Positions 36,533 to 45,680 of a DNA stretch of 64,000 nucleotides are shown piece by piece. Location: NCBI GenBank assembly GCA_024400305.1, contig JAKSMX010000003.1, forward strand, positions 62,001 through 126,000, given 5' to 3'. The number at the start of each line of letters is the position of its first letter. The stretch's first letter is position 1. The notes beneath the pieces are model-generated. The model did no database searches. It was not told the DNA's origin and saw only the letters and a list, made by a program, of their open reading frames with translations. A program made the position numbers and the translations under genes. The DNA is from Bacteroidales bacterium (GTDB lineage Bacteria; Bacteroidota; Bacteroidia; Bacteroidales; F082).

Positions 36533-37663
36533 TTATTCAACAACGACTTTTCTTGTGACGGTGCCGTTCTCGTTGTTCATCCTGATGAAATAGATTCCCT
36601 TTTCCATCTGGCTCATGTCAATGTTTAAGACACCGTCAACCGGTTGTTCCATGACGCATTTTCCGGCAAGGTCATAAACTGCAACATTCTGATATTCAGA
36701 CGCTTCGACTGTAAGAATGTCTTTCACAGGATTCGGATAGACGTTCACGTTTCCGGCAAGATTTTCTTCAACGGCATCGTCTTCGATTTCCTTATAATAA
36801 TAATAATAGTCGCAGATGTAAGTGAGAGTGCCGCTGTCGTTCATGGTCCAGAATTTGTCTTTATTTCTTGCGTTCACAGTTCTTTCCGGATTCGGAGATT
36901 CACCTTCAGGGTTCACGAAAGGTGCGACATCGTCAAAAAGAATATTCATATCGTATTCATATTCATGACGTTCGAGGACGGAACCGTATTGGTCGAGGTT
37001 ATCCTCGACAGTGATGTTGTTGTTTTCATCACGGGTATAAGCGACATGCGTGCTTAAAATCCATCCGTTATAATAATAGTAGCTTTTCTTGTCAACGAGG
37101 AATCCATCATCATTATAACTATATTCAATCATGTTTGACGGTTCAAATTCACCGCTGAAGCCTTCCGAATAACTGATCAGGAGCGTGCAGTTGTTATTCT
37201 CGTCATAAGTGTAGTCGGCGGTTTCAAAAAGCCCCCAAGTGCCGAAATACATATCATGGTGAACCAAGTTTCCGTTCTCGTCATATTGATAATTATAAGT
37301 ACCGCCATGCTCGAAGCTGCCGCCGAAATTGTTGTAGTTATCTCTCGTAAGGCGTTGATTCAGTTCGTTGTACGTATATTCAACATAGTTTGCGTAAATC
37401 CAATTTCCATTCAAAAGCTGATGACATGACAGTTTTGTGACGTTGCCGTTGGCATCATACTCGAGACTGTCGCGGACAGTGATTGGCTCCCCGACATTGT
37501 CAATCCAATAATCAGCGACGAGTTTGTAGCTTTCATCATAATAAAACTCCTTCGATTCCATCAGGTCGTCGGAATACCATGAATTAAGATAATGAGTGTA
37601 ATTCTGTGAAAATGAAGTTGTTGCTGTTAAAATTACAACAATGGCAAATAAAAATCTTTTCAT
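36533..37663 (-). CDS. Secreted protein with type IX secretion sorting domain
   Basis: 376 residues. A signal peptide (MKRFLFAIVVILTATTSFSQ) is followed by about eight YD-like repeats of the form [T/S]YDENNN...Y, for example DYTYDENNNCTLL and EYTYNELNQRLTRDN, and then a C-terminal type A T9SS sorting domain from about 302: NVYPNPVKDILTV, VAVYDLAGKCVME, GIYFIRMNN, KVVVE. The sorting domain directs export through the type IX system and attachment at the cell surface. The YD-like repeats are short and probably structural. PorQ at 43582 supports a working T9SS. Confidence 0.92.
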   Translation of the reverse strand: MKRFLFAIVVILTATTSFSQNYTHYLNSWYSDDLMESKEFYYDESYKLVADYWIDNVGEPITVRDSLEYDANGNVTKLSCHQLLNGNWIYANYVEYTYNELNQRLTRDNYNNFGGSFEHGGTYNYQYDENGNLVHHDMYFGTWGLFETADYTYDENNNCTLLISYSEGFSGEFEPSNMIEYSYNDDGFLVDKKSYYYYNGWILSTHVAYTRDENNNITVEDNLDQYGSVLERHEYEYDMNILFDDVAPFVNPEGESPNPERTVNARNKDKFWTMNDSGTLTYICDYYYYYKEIEDDAVEENLAGNVNVYPNPVKDILTVEASEYQNVAVYDLAGKCVMEQPVDGVLNIDMSQMEKGIYFIRMNNENGTVTRKVVVE

Positions 37664-37939
37664 ATAATTTTAATTTAGTTTATAATATTTTTCTCGCAAA
37701 AATAAATGTTTTTTTGATACAGACAACAAAAAATATTGCGCATCCATTTCTTCAGACCACATTGTTGCCAAGTTAAGGTGAAAAATCCCCGCTGGTCTTA
37801 CGCTGCGAATATATGAATTTGAAATCTTAAGTTAAGATAATGAATATCAGCCACATTGAGACACCGTCCTTGATTTTTTTTATTAACCGGCCTAAAAATC
37901 CAAAATTTTTATGTAAGTTTGCACAAATTTTTTGAGATA
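37664..37939. other. Intergenic region, 276 bp
   Basis: Holds divergent -7 boxes: minus TATTTTTG at 37704-37697 for the T9SS-cargo gene and plus TAAGTTTG at 37914-37921 for parE. The ~200 bp between (about 37710-37905) has no ORF with support and only a small symmetry, CTTAAGTTAAG, near 37828. Confidence 0.5.
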
Positions 37940-39865
37940 ATGGCAGACGAACGTTTTGAAGACAACAATTTGGACAACAACGAATTAGACTTTTCAGCAC
38001 CGGTTGCGACTGATTACAACGACGATTCCATCCAGCATCTTTCGTGGAACGAGCACATCAGGCTGCGCCTCGGCATGTACATCGGCAAGGCGGGCGACGG
38101 CTCGGCTCACGACGATGGCATTTATATCCTGTTGAAAGAAATCGTTGACAACTGCATCGACGAGTTCGTGATGGGTTTCGGAAAGTCAATCGAGATTGAC
38201 ATCAACGACGGCAAGGTTCACGTGCGCGACTACGGACGCGGCATCCCGTTGGCATCGTTGAAAGACTGCATGGGACAGATCAACACCGGCGGCAAATACG
38301 ACGGCGGCGCGTTCAAGAAGTCGGTCGGACTCAACGGTGTCGGCGCTAAAGCCACCAACGCCGCGTCATCGTACTTCAGGGCACAGTCGTTCCGCGACGG
38401 GAAGACCAAAATCGTCGAATTCTCAAAAGGCGAACTTCTGAACGAATCGGGGTTTGAAGACACCGACCAAAGAAACGGCACCGACATCACCTTTGTGCCA
38501 GACACCGAGCTGTTCGGCAACTACCACTACCTCATGGAATACGTCGATGAGATGGTGTGGAACTACGCCTTCCTCAACAGTGGCTTGTCGCTGATCCTCA
38601 ACGGCCAGAAATATCAGGCAAAGAACGGACTCCATGACCTTCTCGAACGCAAAATCGGGAAGACCGACACCTGCGTCTATCCGATAATCCATATCAAAGA
38701 AGGATTCTTCGAATGCGCTTTCACCCATTCCAACCTCACCTCGAATGAAGAATATTTCTCGTTTGCCAACGGACAGTACAACCCGCTCGGTGGCACTCAC
38801 CTGAATGTTTTCCGTGAAGCTATCGCACGCACAATCAAGGACTTCTACAACAAAGAATACGAAACGTCCGACATCAGAAGCTCTTTCATAGCAGCCATTT
38901 CAATTAAGGTTGACAACCCTGAATTTGAAGGCCAGACGAAGACCAAGTTCTCATCGAATTACATGGACAAGGACAACGAGACGACCATCAGGGCATACAT
39001 CACCGACATCATCAAGCGGCATTTCGACAAGTTCCTTCATATAAACGGCGACGTGGCGGAGGCGTTGATGCGTAAGATCATACAGAACGAGAAGGAGCGC
39101 AAAGGCATGGCGAACATCAAGAAACTCGCCCGCGAGAGCGCGAAGAAAGTAAGCCTCAACAACCGCAAGCTGCGCGACTGCCGGGTGCATTACAACACCA
39201 ACTCCGAAAACCGTTTGGAATCGACGCTGTTCATCACGGAGGGCGACTCCGCGTCGGGAAGCATCACCAAGAGCCGCGACGCACAGACACAGGCCGTGTT
39301 CTCATTGCGCGGGAAACCGCTCAACAGCTACGGACTAACAAAGAAAATCGTTTACGAAAACGAGGAGTTCAACCTGCTGCAAGCCGCATTGAACATTGAT
39401 GAAAGCATTGAAAACCTTAGATATAACAACATCGTCATCGCAACCGATGCCGATGTCGATGGAATGCACATCCGCCTGCTGCTGCTCACCTTCTTCCTGC
39501 AGTTCTACCCCGACGTGGTGCGCAGCGGGCACGTTTACATCTTGCAGACACCATTGTTCCGCGTCCGCAACAAGAAACAGACCGTTTACTGCTATTCCGA
39601 CGAGGAACGCATCGACGCCATTAAATCTCTTGGCGCACACCCCGAAATCACACGATTCAAAGGTCTCGGCGAAATCTCACCCGACGAGTTCAGCTATTTC
39701 ATCGGGCCGAACATGCGCCTCGAGCCTATAATCCTGCGTCACGACATGACGATTCCGGAACTGCTGAAGTACTATATGGGCAAGAATACCGACCAGCGCC
39801 AAAAGTTCATCATCGACAACCTCAGAATTGAAGACGACACTAACATCGACAAGGTGGAACCTTAA
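37940..39865 (+). CDS. parE: DNA topoisomerase IV subunit B (ParE-like)
   Basis: 641 residues from ATG 37940 ([10 protein letters not shown]); a TTG start seven codons upstream would overlap the -7 box. GHKL ATPase motifs: [47 protein letters not shown] motifs: [18 protein letters not shown], then [13 protein letters not shown], and [16 protein letters not shown]. The [17 protein letters not shown] form fits ParE rather than GyrB. ParE with ParC decatenates chromosomes. In most Bacteroidota parC follows directly; here the next gene is an unrelated DUF1232 protein on the other strand, so parC must lie elsewhere. Confidence 0.93.
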   Translation: MADERFEDNNLDNNELDFSAPVATDYNDDSIQHLSWNEHIRLRLGMYIGKAGDGSAHDDGIYILLKEIVDNCIDEFVMGFGKSIEIDINDGKVHVRDYGRGIPLASLKDCMGQINTGGKYDGGAFKKSVGLNGVGAKATNAASSYFRAQSFRDGKTKIVEFSKGELLNESGFEDTDQRNGTDITFVPDTELFGNYHYLMEYVDEMVWNYAFLNSGLSLILNGQKYQAKNGLHDLLERKIGKTDTCVYPIIHIKEGFFECAFTHSNLTSNEEYFSFANGQYNPLGGTHLNVFREAIARTIKDFYNKEYETSDIRSSFIAAISIKVDNPEFEGQTKTKFSSNYMDKDNETTIRAYITDIIKRHFDKFLHINGDVAEALMRKIIQNEKERKGMANIKKLARESAKKVSLNNRKLRDCRVHYNTNSENRLESTLFITEGDSASGSITKSRDAQTQAVFSLRGKPLNSYGLTKKIVYENEEFNLLQAALNIDESIENLRYNNIVIATDADVDGMHIRLLLLTFFLQFYPDVVRSGHVYILQTPLFRVRNKKQTVYCYSDEERIDAIKSLGAHPEITRFKGLGEISPDEFSYFIGPNMRLEPIILRHDMTIPELLKYYMGKNTDQRQKFIIDNLRIEDDTNIDKVEP

Positions 39866-39960
39866 CAGAGAACTTTCCGAATCATTTAACGGACCAAACC
39901 TTTAAGGGTTCATGCCGCCAACATCATCAGCGTTTAAACGCCATTGGCAGGTTTCACGAA

Positions 39961-40368
39961 TCACGCCACATCGACCATTCCCCAGTCGAAGAGTTGGTTT
40001 TCGGCCTTGCTGTTGGCGTTGCGGATCATTTCGGGCGTGATGATTTTCTTCAGGCGTTTGTATTCAAGAGCGGCGAATGCGGTGTCATCAACGAGTCCGA
40101 AAATGCCAAGTGCATCGTTTATCAGGTCGCCTTTCTTGAAGATGTATAGAATCACGCCTACAACGAGAATCTTGTCGGCCACCGACACTTCGGGGCTTCT
40201 CACTATTTCAAGGAGCAGGAAGAGTCCTTGCAGAACCTTGCGTGTCACGGTAACTCCCACTTTCTTCGCACCGTCTTTGAGCCTGTTGAGGAATGACTTG
40301 ATTTTGTCGTCGGGAATGCTTGTGTTCCCGAACGGGTTGTTGTCTTTTCCGAAAATGTTTTCTAACAT
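39961..40368 (-). CDS. DUF1232 (YkvA-like) membrane protein
   Basis: 135 residues. One or two hydrophobic segments (KILVVGVILYIF; LGIFGLVDDTAFAALEY) carry the DUF1232 core, in which a PxDxIPDFIPxxGxxDD-type motif is reduced to GDLINDALGIFGLVDD. N-terminal part is polar and proline/asparagine rich. Function of YkvA-like proteins is not established. It is alone, convergent with parE, with no clear link to neighbours. Confidence 0.8.
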   Translation of the reverse strand: MLENIFGKDNNPFGNTSIPDDKIKSFLNRLKDGAKKVGVTVTRKVLQGLFLLLEIVRSPEVSVADKILVVGVILYIFKKGDLINDALGIFGLVDDTAFAALEYKRLKKIITPEMIRNANSKAENQLFDWGMVDVA

Positions 40369-40525
40369 AGTCTTGATGTTTTTAATTAGCGTGCGGGTGA
40401 CTGCAAATATCGTGCCGGGAATCTACAGGATATATAACCAAACTGCGTCACTGCATGGAAAATAAAAGTTGAACAAAAAGGTTACACAGAAAATAAGCAA
40501 GAATGTTTGAGATGAAGTTTTAAAA

Positions 40526-40558
40526 AAACCGAGACACCACGACGTGACATCTCGGTTT
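40526..40558 (-). terminator. Terminator of the efp-lpxD transcript
   Basis: Minus-strand stem AAACCGAGA and TCTCGGTTT, with a GTC/GAC-paired loop region, followed by TTTTTTA on the minus strand. It lies 18 bp past the lpxD stop codon. Confidence 0.8.
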
Positions 40559-40576
40559 CTATTTTAGTCATTAAAA

Positions 40577-41512
40577 CTATTTCATTTTCTTAAGTGCTTC
40601 AGGCAGCATCCTGACACATGCCATCTCCTTCCATTTCTTGCGGGCTTCATCGGCCGGGATGCCGAAATAAGTCGTGTTCTCAACGGTGTCTTTGTCAACA
40701 GCCGAGTACGCGAGAACAGTCGTGCCTTCAGCGATGACAAGGTCTTTGTTGACGGCAGCCATCGACCAGACGGAGACGTTGTCCTTCAGTCTTGACACGC
40801 CACCGATGGCGCAATGGGCGCCGAGGAAGCAATATTTGCCGATTTTCGCGTCATGTCCGATCTGCACGTGGTTATCCGTCTTGGTACCCTTGCCAACGAT
40901 TGTATCGCTTGTGACTCCGATGTCAACGGCGCACAAGGCTCCGAGTTCGACATCATCTTCTATGACGACACGGCCGCACGACTCGAACTTCACGAAACCG
41001 TCCTTGCGACGCTGGAAGTAACACGCATCACCACCGATGACACTTCCACTCTGAATAATCACATTGTCGCCAATCACGACATGATTGTAAATCGTGACAT
41101 TAGGGTGAATGATGCAATTCCTGCCGATTTTGACATGCTCCGCGACAAATGCGCCCGGCTCGATAATCGTACCTTCGCCGATTTCAGCTTTCGGGCTTAC
41201 CATCGCCGTCGCTGGTTCGAACCTGCGGTACGACTTGATGAGTTTGTTGAAAGCGTCAAACGGGCAGTCATGCACGAGAAGCGCCTTGCCTTCAGGACAT
41301 TCCACCTGATCGGTGTTGATGATTATTGTCGTCGCCGCCGAATTAAGCGCCTTGTTGTAATATTTTGGATGATCGACGAAAGTGATGTCACCAGCCTCCA
41401 CTTCGTGAATCTCGTTAAGCCCGGAGATTACGAAATTGGGGTCACCAATCATCTTGGTCGCCCCGATGAAATCGGCAACACACTTAAGCGTCGTGTTCGG
41501 CTCTATTCTCAT
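40577..41512 (-). CDS. lpxD: UDP-3-O-(3-hydroxyacyl)glucosamine N-acyltransferase-like (LpxD)
   Basis: 311 residues, somewhat shorter than the usual ~340. The N-terminal uridine-binding domain (about 1-100) includes DITFVDHPKYYNKAL. The left-handed beta-helix hexapeptide repeats follow (IGEGTIIEPGAFVAEHVKIG, IIHPNVTIYNHVVIG), with the catalytic His in TDNHVQIGHDAKIG. LpxD adds the second acyl chain in lipid A synthesis. Bacteroidales often have two LpxD-like paralogues, one of them beside efp as here, so this may be the paralogue rather than the essential enzyme. The C-terminal helix is short. It follows efp by 3 bp. Confidence 0.85.
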   Translation of the reverse strand: MRIEPNTTLKCVADFIGATKMIGDPNFVISGLNEIHEVEAGDITFVDHPKYYNKALNSAATTIIINTDQVECPEGKALLVHDCPFDAFNKLIKSYRRFEPATAMVSPKAEIGEGTIIEPGAFVAEHVKIGRNCIIHPNVTIYNHVVIGDNVIIQSGSVIGGDACYFQRRKDGFVKFESCGRVVIEDDVELGALCAVDIGVTSDTIVGKGTKTDNHVQIGHDAKIGKYCFLGAHCAIGGVSRLKDNVSVWSMAAVNKDLVIAEGTTVLAYSAVDKDTVENTTYFGIPADEARKKWKEMACVRMLPEALKKMK

Positions 41513-41515
41513 TTT

Positions 41516-42091
41516 TTACTCTTTTGCTTTTTCAACTCTTTCGCAATAGTCACCGGTGCGTGTGTCAACTCTCACCTTGTCGCCCGTGTTGATGAACAAC
41601 GGCACTCTGATCTCGGCGCCGGTCTCAACGATAGCGTCTTTCATTGCATTTGTAGCTGTATTGCCTTTTTCCCCGGGTTCTGTATGTGTGACTTCAAGAA
41701 CCGTCTTCGGCGGAAGCTCGGCATAAAGGACATTATTCTCTGATGTATCAAAAACGACATCGCAGATGTCACTTTCCTTCAAGAAATCAACACCTGTGAT
41801 AAGGTCTTTGATAAGTGGAATCTGCTCGTAATCTTCCTGATTCATGAAAATGTAATCTTCACCTTCCTTGTAAAGAAATTGATACTGACGGTGTTCGACG
41901 CGCACGTCTTCAAGTTTTTCACCGATGTCAAAACGACGTTCCAAAGTGCGGCCGTCAACAATGCTCTTCAGTTTTATACGCATGATGGTGTTACCTTTGC
42001 CAGGTTTCACATGTTGGAAATCAATGCAAAAATAAAGCTTGCCATCCATTCTAATGCAGCTCCCGATCTTAATGTCTTGTGAATTAATCAT
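41516..42091 (-). CDS. efp: Elongation factor P
   Basis: 191 residues, complete three-domain EF-P. The tip loop HVKPGKGNT puts the residue equivalent to the modified lysine at K32. C-terminal GDKVRVDTRTGDYCERV is typical. EF-P relieves ribosome stalling at polyproline. First gene of the efp-lpxD operon; a promoter with an unusual 5' hairpin lies upstream (42143-42177). Confidence 0.97.
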   Translation of the reverse strand: MINSQDIKIGSCIRMDGKLYFCIDFQHVKPGKGNTIMRIKLKSIVDGRTLERRFDIGEKLEDVRVEHRQYQFLYKEGEDYIFMNQEDYEQIPLIKDLITGVDFLKESDICDVVFDTSENNVLYAELPPKTVLEVTHTEPGEKGNTATNAMKDAIVETGAEIRVPLFINTGDKVRVDTRTGDYCERVEKAKE

Positions 42092-42142
42092 ATATCTAAA
42101 ATTTATATAAGTTATTGAATTTCTTCATCTTAAATTAAAAAT

Positions 42143-42177
42143 CACCTGATTTTCAGCTGAAATCAGGTGCAAAGATA
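42143..42177 (-). promoter_or_regulatory. efp promoter next to an overlapping hairpin
   Basis: Minus -7 box TATCTTTG at 42177-42170 is directly followed on that strand by a stem CACCTGATTT / AATCAGGTG (42169-42143) and then ATTTTTAATTT. The hairpin has terminator form and also stops transcription coming from the recF/DUF721 side, so promoter and terminator elements are interleaved. Confidence 0.55.
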
Positions 42178-42189
42178 AGAAAATTTTCT

Positions 42190-42480
42190 TTACCTTATAA
42201 TAATATCTTTTAAAATTTCTGTTCCAACACAATTATTCAATTTTTCAAAAATAACAGATTTCGAAAAAACAAGCTCGTTCCGCAACGAATCTGCATCAAC
42301 CTTAACGTACAAAACGCCGTTTGAAATGCTCGTTTTCAACGTATGCGACGCGATGAAATCGCCGACTACGTTCTTCCACGAATCGAGAATCTTCTGTTCG
42401 GCCAATGCGTTGTCGCGGTTGTTTTCATGATAAAACGCCTTTATCAGGTCGCCGACCATGCTCAAATTAGGATCACTCAT
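42190..42480 (-). CDS. DUF721 protein (DciA-like)
   Basis: 96 residues. DUF721 pattern: LGDLI-type start (MVGDLIKAFYHENN), WKNVVGDFIASHT, GVLYVKVDADSLRNELVFSK and ILKDIIIR. Its ATG overlaps the last 8 bp of recF (GATGAGTGA). DciA-like DUF721 proteins are replicative-helicase operators in bacteria lacking DnaC; this short version may be such, but the family is loose. Confidence 0.82.
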   Translation of the reverse strand: MSDPNLSMVGDLIKAFYHENNRDNALAEQKILDSWKNVVGDFIASHTLKTSISNGVLYVKVDADSLRNELVFSKSVIFEKLNNCVGTEILKDIIIR

Positions 42481-43582
42481 CGTTTTTCACCCTCCCATGC
42501 TCCATTTCAAAAATCTTATGATTTCCGTCGATGTTATCTAACAGATATTGTATTCTATATCGTTGAGTATCAGTAATGAAAACCTGTCCGAAATAGTCAT
42601 CGGCAACGAGTTTCACAAGCTGCGCCACCCTGTTGTCATCAAGTTTGTCAAAGATGTCGTCAAGAAGAAGAATCGGCTTGTAACCGACTTTCTTGTAGTT
42701 ATAATCGAATTGCGCCAACTTGACTGCTACCACAAACGATTTCTGCTGCCCTTGCGAGCCGAATTTCTTAACAGGGTGATTGTCAATGACAAAAGTCAGG
42801 TCATCTTTATGAATTCCGACATTTGTATAAGACGAATATTTGTCTTTTTCGAGGCTTTCAGCCAAAAGCTGCCCGAATGGTTTTTCCGCCAGCAAGCTTT
42901 CGTAAACAATGTCAACTTTCTCGGAAGTGCCGGAAACGATGTCATAATATTTCTGGAAAATCGGCATGAAGCCTTCGAGGAATTCCTTTCTCTTCTCAAA
43001 AATCGGTGCCGCATAACGCACAAGCTGGTCGTTCCACAACGAGAGAAGCCCCATGTCGAAATAACGGTTCTCACAGAACGATTTCAACTGCGTGTTACGC
43101 TGAAGCAACGCCTTGTTATATTGCAGTAAATCATTTAGATACGAAGTGTCGAACTGTGAAATGACACCGTCGATAAACTTACGCCGGAGCTCGCTGCCGC
43201 CGTTTATCAAGTCGCGGTCGTAAGGCGAGATCATCACGAGCGGTATTTTTCCGATATGGTCGGCCAAACGCTCGTATTCTTTCTTGTTACACTTAAACGA
43301 CTTCTTTGCATCTCCTTTCTGCACGCATGATATTGTCTGAAGTTCTTCAGTATCTGTCTGAAAATCACCGTGAATGGCGAAGAAATCCTCACCGTGGCGG
43401 ATGTTCTGCCTGTCGGTGTTCACAAAATAGCTTTTGCAGAACGCAAGATAATAGATGGAGTCGAGGATGTTCGTCTTCCCGGCTCCGTTAAGCCCCACGA
43501 AACAGTTTATCTTGTCCGAAAACCTGATGTCAGCGGATTCGATGTTTTTAAAATTCGAGAGCTTGAGTTCCTGGAGAAACAT
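42473..43582 (-). CDS. recF: DNA replication and repair protein RecF
   Basis: 369 residues, complete. Walker A GLNGAGKTNILDSIYYLA (about 28-45), the signature-like GSQGQQKSFVVAVKLAQ and Walker B KPILLLDDIFDKLDDNR. RecF loads RecA at gapped DNA with RecO and RecR. ATG overlaps the porQ stop as TAATG. Translationally coupled nusB-porQ-recF-DUF721 run. Confidence 0.97.
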   Translation of the reverse strand: MFLQELKLSNFKNIESADIRFSDKINCFVGLNGAGKTNILDSIYYLAFCKSYFVNTDRQNIRHGEDFFAIHGDFQTDTEELQTISCVQKGDAKKSFKCNKKEYERLADHIGKIPLVMISPYDRDLINGGSELRRKFIDGVISQFDTSYLNDLLQYNKALLQRNTQLKSFCENRYFDMGLLSLWNDQLVRYAAPIFEKRKEFLEGFMPIFQKYYDIVSGTSEKVDIVYESLLAEKPFGQLLAESLEKDKYSSYTNVGIHKDDLTFVIDNHPVKKFGSQGQQKSFVVAVKLAQFDYNYKKVGYKPILLLDDIFDKLDDNRVAQLVKLVADDYFGQVFITDTQRYRIQYLLDNIDGNHKIFEMEHGRVKNDE

Positions 43583-44649
43583 TATTTAACCCCCTTGATA
43601 AAACGGTCGAGATTTGTTGTTATCGTTATATAATTCGGGGATCCGTAGATGTGCATTTCCGAGCGTGAATAGTTGATTGTGAACTTCCAGATATTGACGC
43701 CGAAACCGTAGGAGAAGCCGCACATCCCTTTCTTTGTCGGGGTCTTGAGATCCTGACGGCTGCCGTAGTTGAAGCCGAGACGCAGCACGACATGCCTTCC
43801 GACATAGATTTCGCCGCCGAACACGATATGCCTCATAAAGTTGTCGGCAAATTTCCCGACACCTTTCTTTTCTTTGTATTCACCAGTCATCGGGTCGTAG
43901 TTTCCGTCGAGGTCAAGCGGGTCGTCGTATGTCAGATCCCATTTCTGGATATTGTCGTAAGTTATTGAGAACAAGAATGGTACGTGTTCCAATCTTTTTG
44001 CGGCTCCGAGCGACAGATGGAACGGAAGTTTGTTTTTGTCGCCGGGCAGATTGTTATACGCCTCGACGCCGATGTTCCTTGCGCCGAGTGTGAACATCCA
44101 GCCGTTGTCAGTCCTGTAATGGCCGGCGACATCGACAGCCACGACAAAAGTATGGTAGCTTTCATATTGGATGCCGCCGAATTTCAGATTGGCGCCGATG
44201 CTCCAGTGCGGTGTCAGACAGCGTCCCCAGCCGAATGTGAACAGATAGTCAGATGCCGAGAACGTCCCGCCGGTGAGGCTCCCGCTTTCATCGGCGTAAT
44301 CCATCTTGCCGAAGCTGTTGAATTGCACGGTGCCGACGAAAGTGCCGGCTTTTTCAAAGCTCCTCGCATACTGCGCGGTCGCGAAATTCGATCCGGCATA
44401 ATAATTCACATACGACAGAGCCAAGGCGTTGTGCATACCTTCATTGATGACGGACGGATTGTAAATCGCCAGCTGCACGTCAGTCGAATCATAAATCGGA
44501 AGTATCGTGCCACCGAGAGCAGCGACTCTCGCCGAGTTCGTGGCATCCATGAAACCATAAGCTCCATTTGTCGTTTGTCCTTGAATATCAGCGACAAGGA
44601 GCAAAAACAGGGATATAATCAGAAGTAATCTCTTGTTCACAAGCAACAT
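43582..44649 (-). CDS. porQ: Type IX secretion protein PorQ
   Basis: 355 residues. Signal peptide (LLLIISLFLLLVADIQGQ), then a PorV/PorQ-like outer-membrane barrel: GAYGFMDATNSARVAALGGT, IYNPSVINEGMHNALALSYVNYY, VGRHVVLRLGFNYGSRQDLKT. PorQ is an accessory T9SS outer-membrane protein tied to the PorU-PorV-PorZ attachment complex. It confirms a type IX system in this organism. Order nusB-porQ-recF-DUF721 with overlaps. Confidence 0.92.
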   Translation of the reverse strand: MLLVNKRLLLIISLFLLLVADIQGQTTNGAYGFMDATNSARVAALGGTILPIYDSTDVQLAIYNPSVINEGMHNALALSYVNYYAGSNFATAQYARSFEKAGTFVGTVQFNSFGKMDYADESGSLTGGTFSASDYLFTFGWGRCLTPHWSIGANLKFGGIQYESYHTFVVAVDVAGHYRTDNGWMFTLGARNIGVEAYNNLPGDKNKLPFHLSLGAAKRLEHVPFLFSITYDNIQKWDLTYDDPLDLDGNYDPMTGEYKEKKGVGKFADNFMRHIVFGGEIYVGRHVVLRLGFNYGSRQDLKTPTKKGMCGFSYGFGVNIWKFTINYSRSEMHIYGSPNYITITTNLDRFIKGVK

Positions 44650-44681
44650 TTTTTTAAGACAACGACAATTTTTTTAATTTA

Positions 44682-45644
44682 TTATTTATCAAGCAGTCCG
44701 AGGCCTTTTTTCTCAATCTTTCCTTCTTCCGTCATCTTCTTGAGAAGTCGGTCGAGAAGTCCGTTGATGAAATTCTTGCTCTTAGGAGTGCTGAAATATT
44801 TTGAAATCTCAATGTATTCGTTCATGGTGACTTTCACCGGAACCTCAGAGAAACAGACCAATTCCGTAATCGCCATCTTCATGATAATCATATCCATGAC
44901 GCAGATACGTTCCTTCTCCCAGTTGTTCGTGTTTTCCGCAATCAGCTGGCCGAATTCATCGCCATGCCTCAAGGTCTCGCGGAAAAGCTTCTTCACAAAT
45001 TCCTCGTCACCATTGACTTCATCGTTTTCTGTTTTGTATATTGTCGGAAGTTTCGTATCGACATCCAATTTCTTCAACTCGCCAAAATACTTCAGAAGCA
45101 ATGATGAGACAAGATGATAATCATCGCAGAAATAAATGCTCTTATCTTCATAGAAATCCTGAAGCACCTCTAAATCAGCGTAATACGTCTCAATCATTGT
45201 CGCGAGAAACTTTTTGTCGTGCTCCCAGTTGTCAACGCTGTCAGACATATAAGCCTTGTATTCCTCGCTGTCACGCATGATATTGTAGTAGTTTTTCACT
45301 ACTTCTCCACCCATTCCGCCCCAGTTGATGCAATATCCGGCTTCCTTCTTCTGGAAATCCTTGTTATTCTCAATGGCATTGATGACACGATTCTCGACAT
45401 ATCTCATATTCGGATGAAGATCCTCGTATGTTGGAATAAATTTATTTCTGTTATCAGTGACCTTGTTGTCGGCAAACCTTTTTGTCTCAACGAGAAACGA
45501 CAGCTGCCATACGAAAAGCTCCTGCAACTTGTCGATACTTTCGAGCAGATTCTTAATTCCGTTCGTGACATTCGTGTCGCCCGATTCAAGATAAGCGTAA
45601 AGAGCTTGTAAAACCTTGATTCTCAAAAACCTTCTGTTTAACAT
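44682..45644 (-). CDS. nusB: Transcription antitermination factor NusB (long Bacteroidota form)
   Basis: 320 residues from ATG 45644 (MLNRRFLRIKVLQALYAYL); an ATG at 45668 sits inside the -7 box (minus TAATTTTG at 45673-45666) and is excluded. The C-terminal ~130 residues are the NusB fold: KLFRETLRHGDEFGQLI, ICVMDMIIMKMAITELVCF, PVKVTMNEYIEISKYFSTPKS, NGLLDRLLK. The long N-terminal extension is usual for Bacteroidota NusB. NusB helps form the rRNA antitermination complex. First gene of its operon. Confidence 0.93.
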   Translation of the reverse strand: MLNRRFLRIKVLQALYAYLESGDTNVTNGIKNLLESIDKLQELFVWQLSFLVETKRFADNKVTDNRNKFIPTYEDLHPNMRYVENRVINAIENNKDFQKKEAGYCINWGGMGGEVVKNYYNIMRDSEEYKAYMSDSVDNWEHDKKFLATMIETYYADLEVLQDFYEDKSIYFCDDYHLVSSLLLKYFGELKKLDVDTKLPTIYKTENDEVNGDEEFVKKLFRETLRHGDEFGQLIAENTNNWEKERICVMDMIIMKMAITELVCFSEVPVKVTMNEYIEISKYFSTPKSKNFINGLLDRLLKKMTEEGKIEKKGLGLLDK

Positions 45645-45665
45645 GATATATATTTTTTCAATTTG

Positions 45666-45673
45666 CAAAATTA
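45666..45673 (-). promoter_or_regulatory. Promoter of the nusB operon
   Basis: Minus TAATTTTG matches the -7 consensus, 20 bp before ATG 45644. It lies only 8 bp from the stop codon of the GT2 fusion gene on the same strand. Confidence 0.55.
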
Positions 45674-45680
45674 CAAAAAA

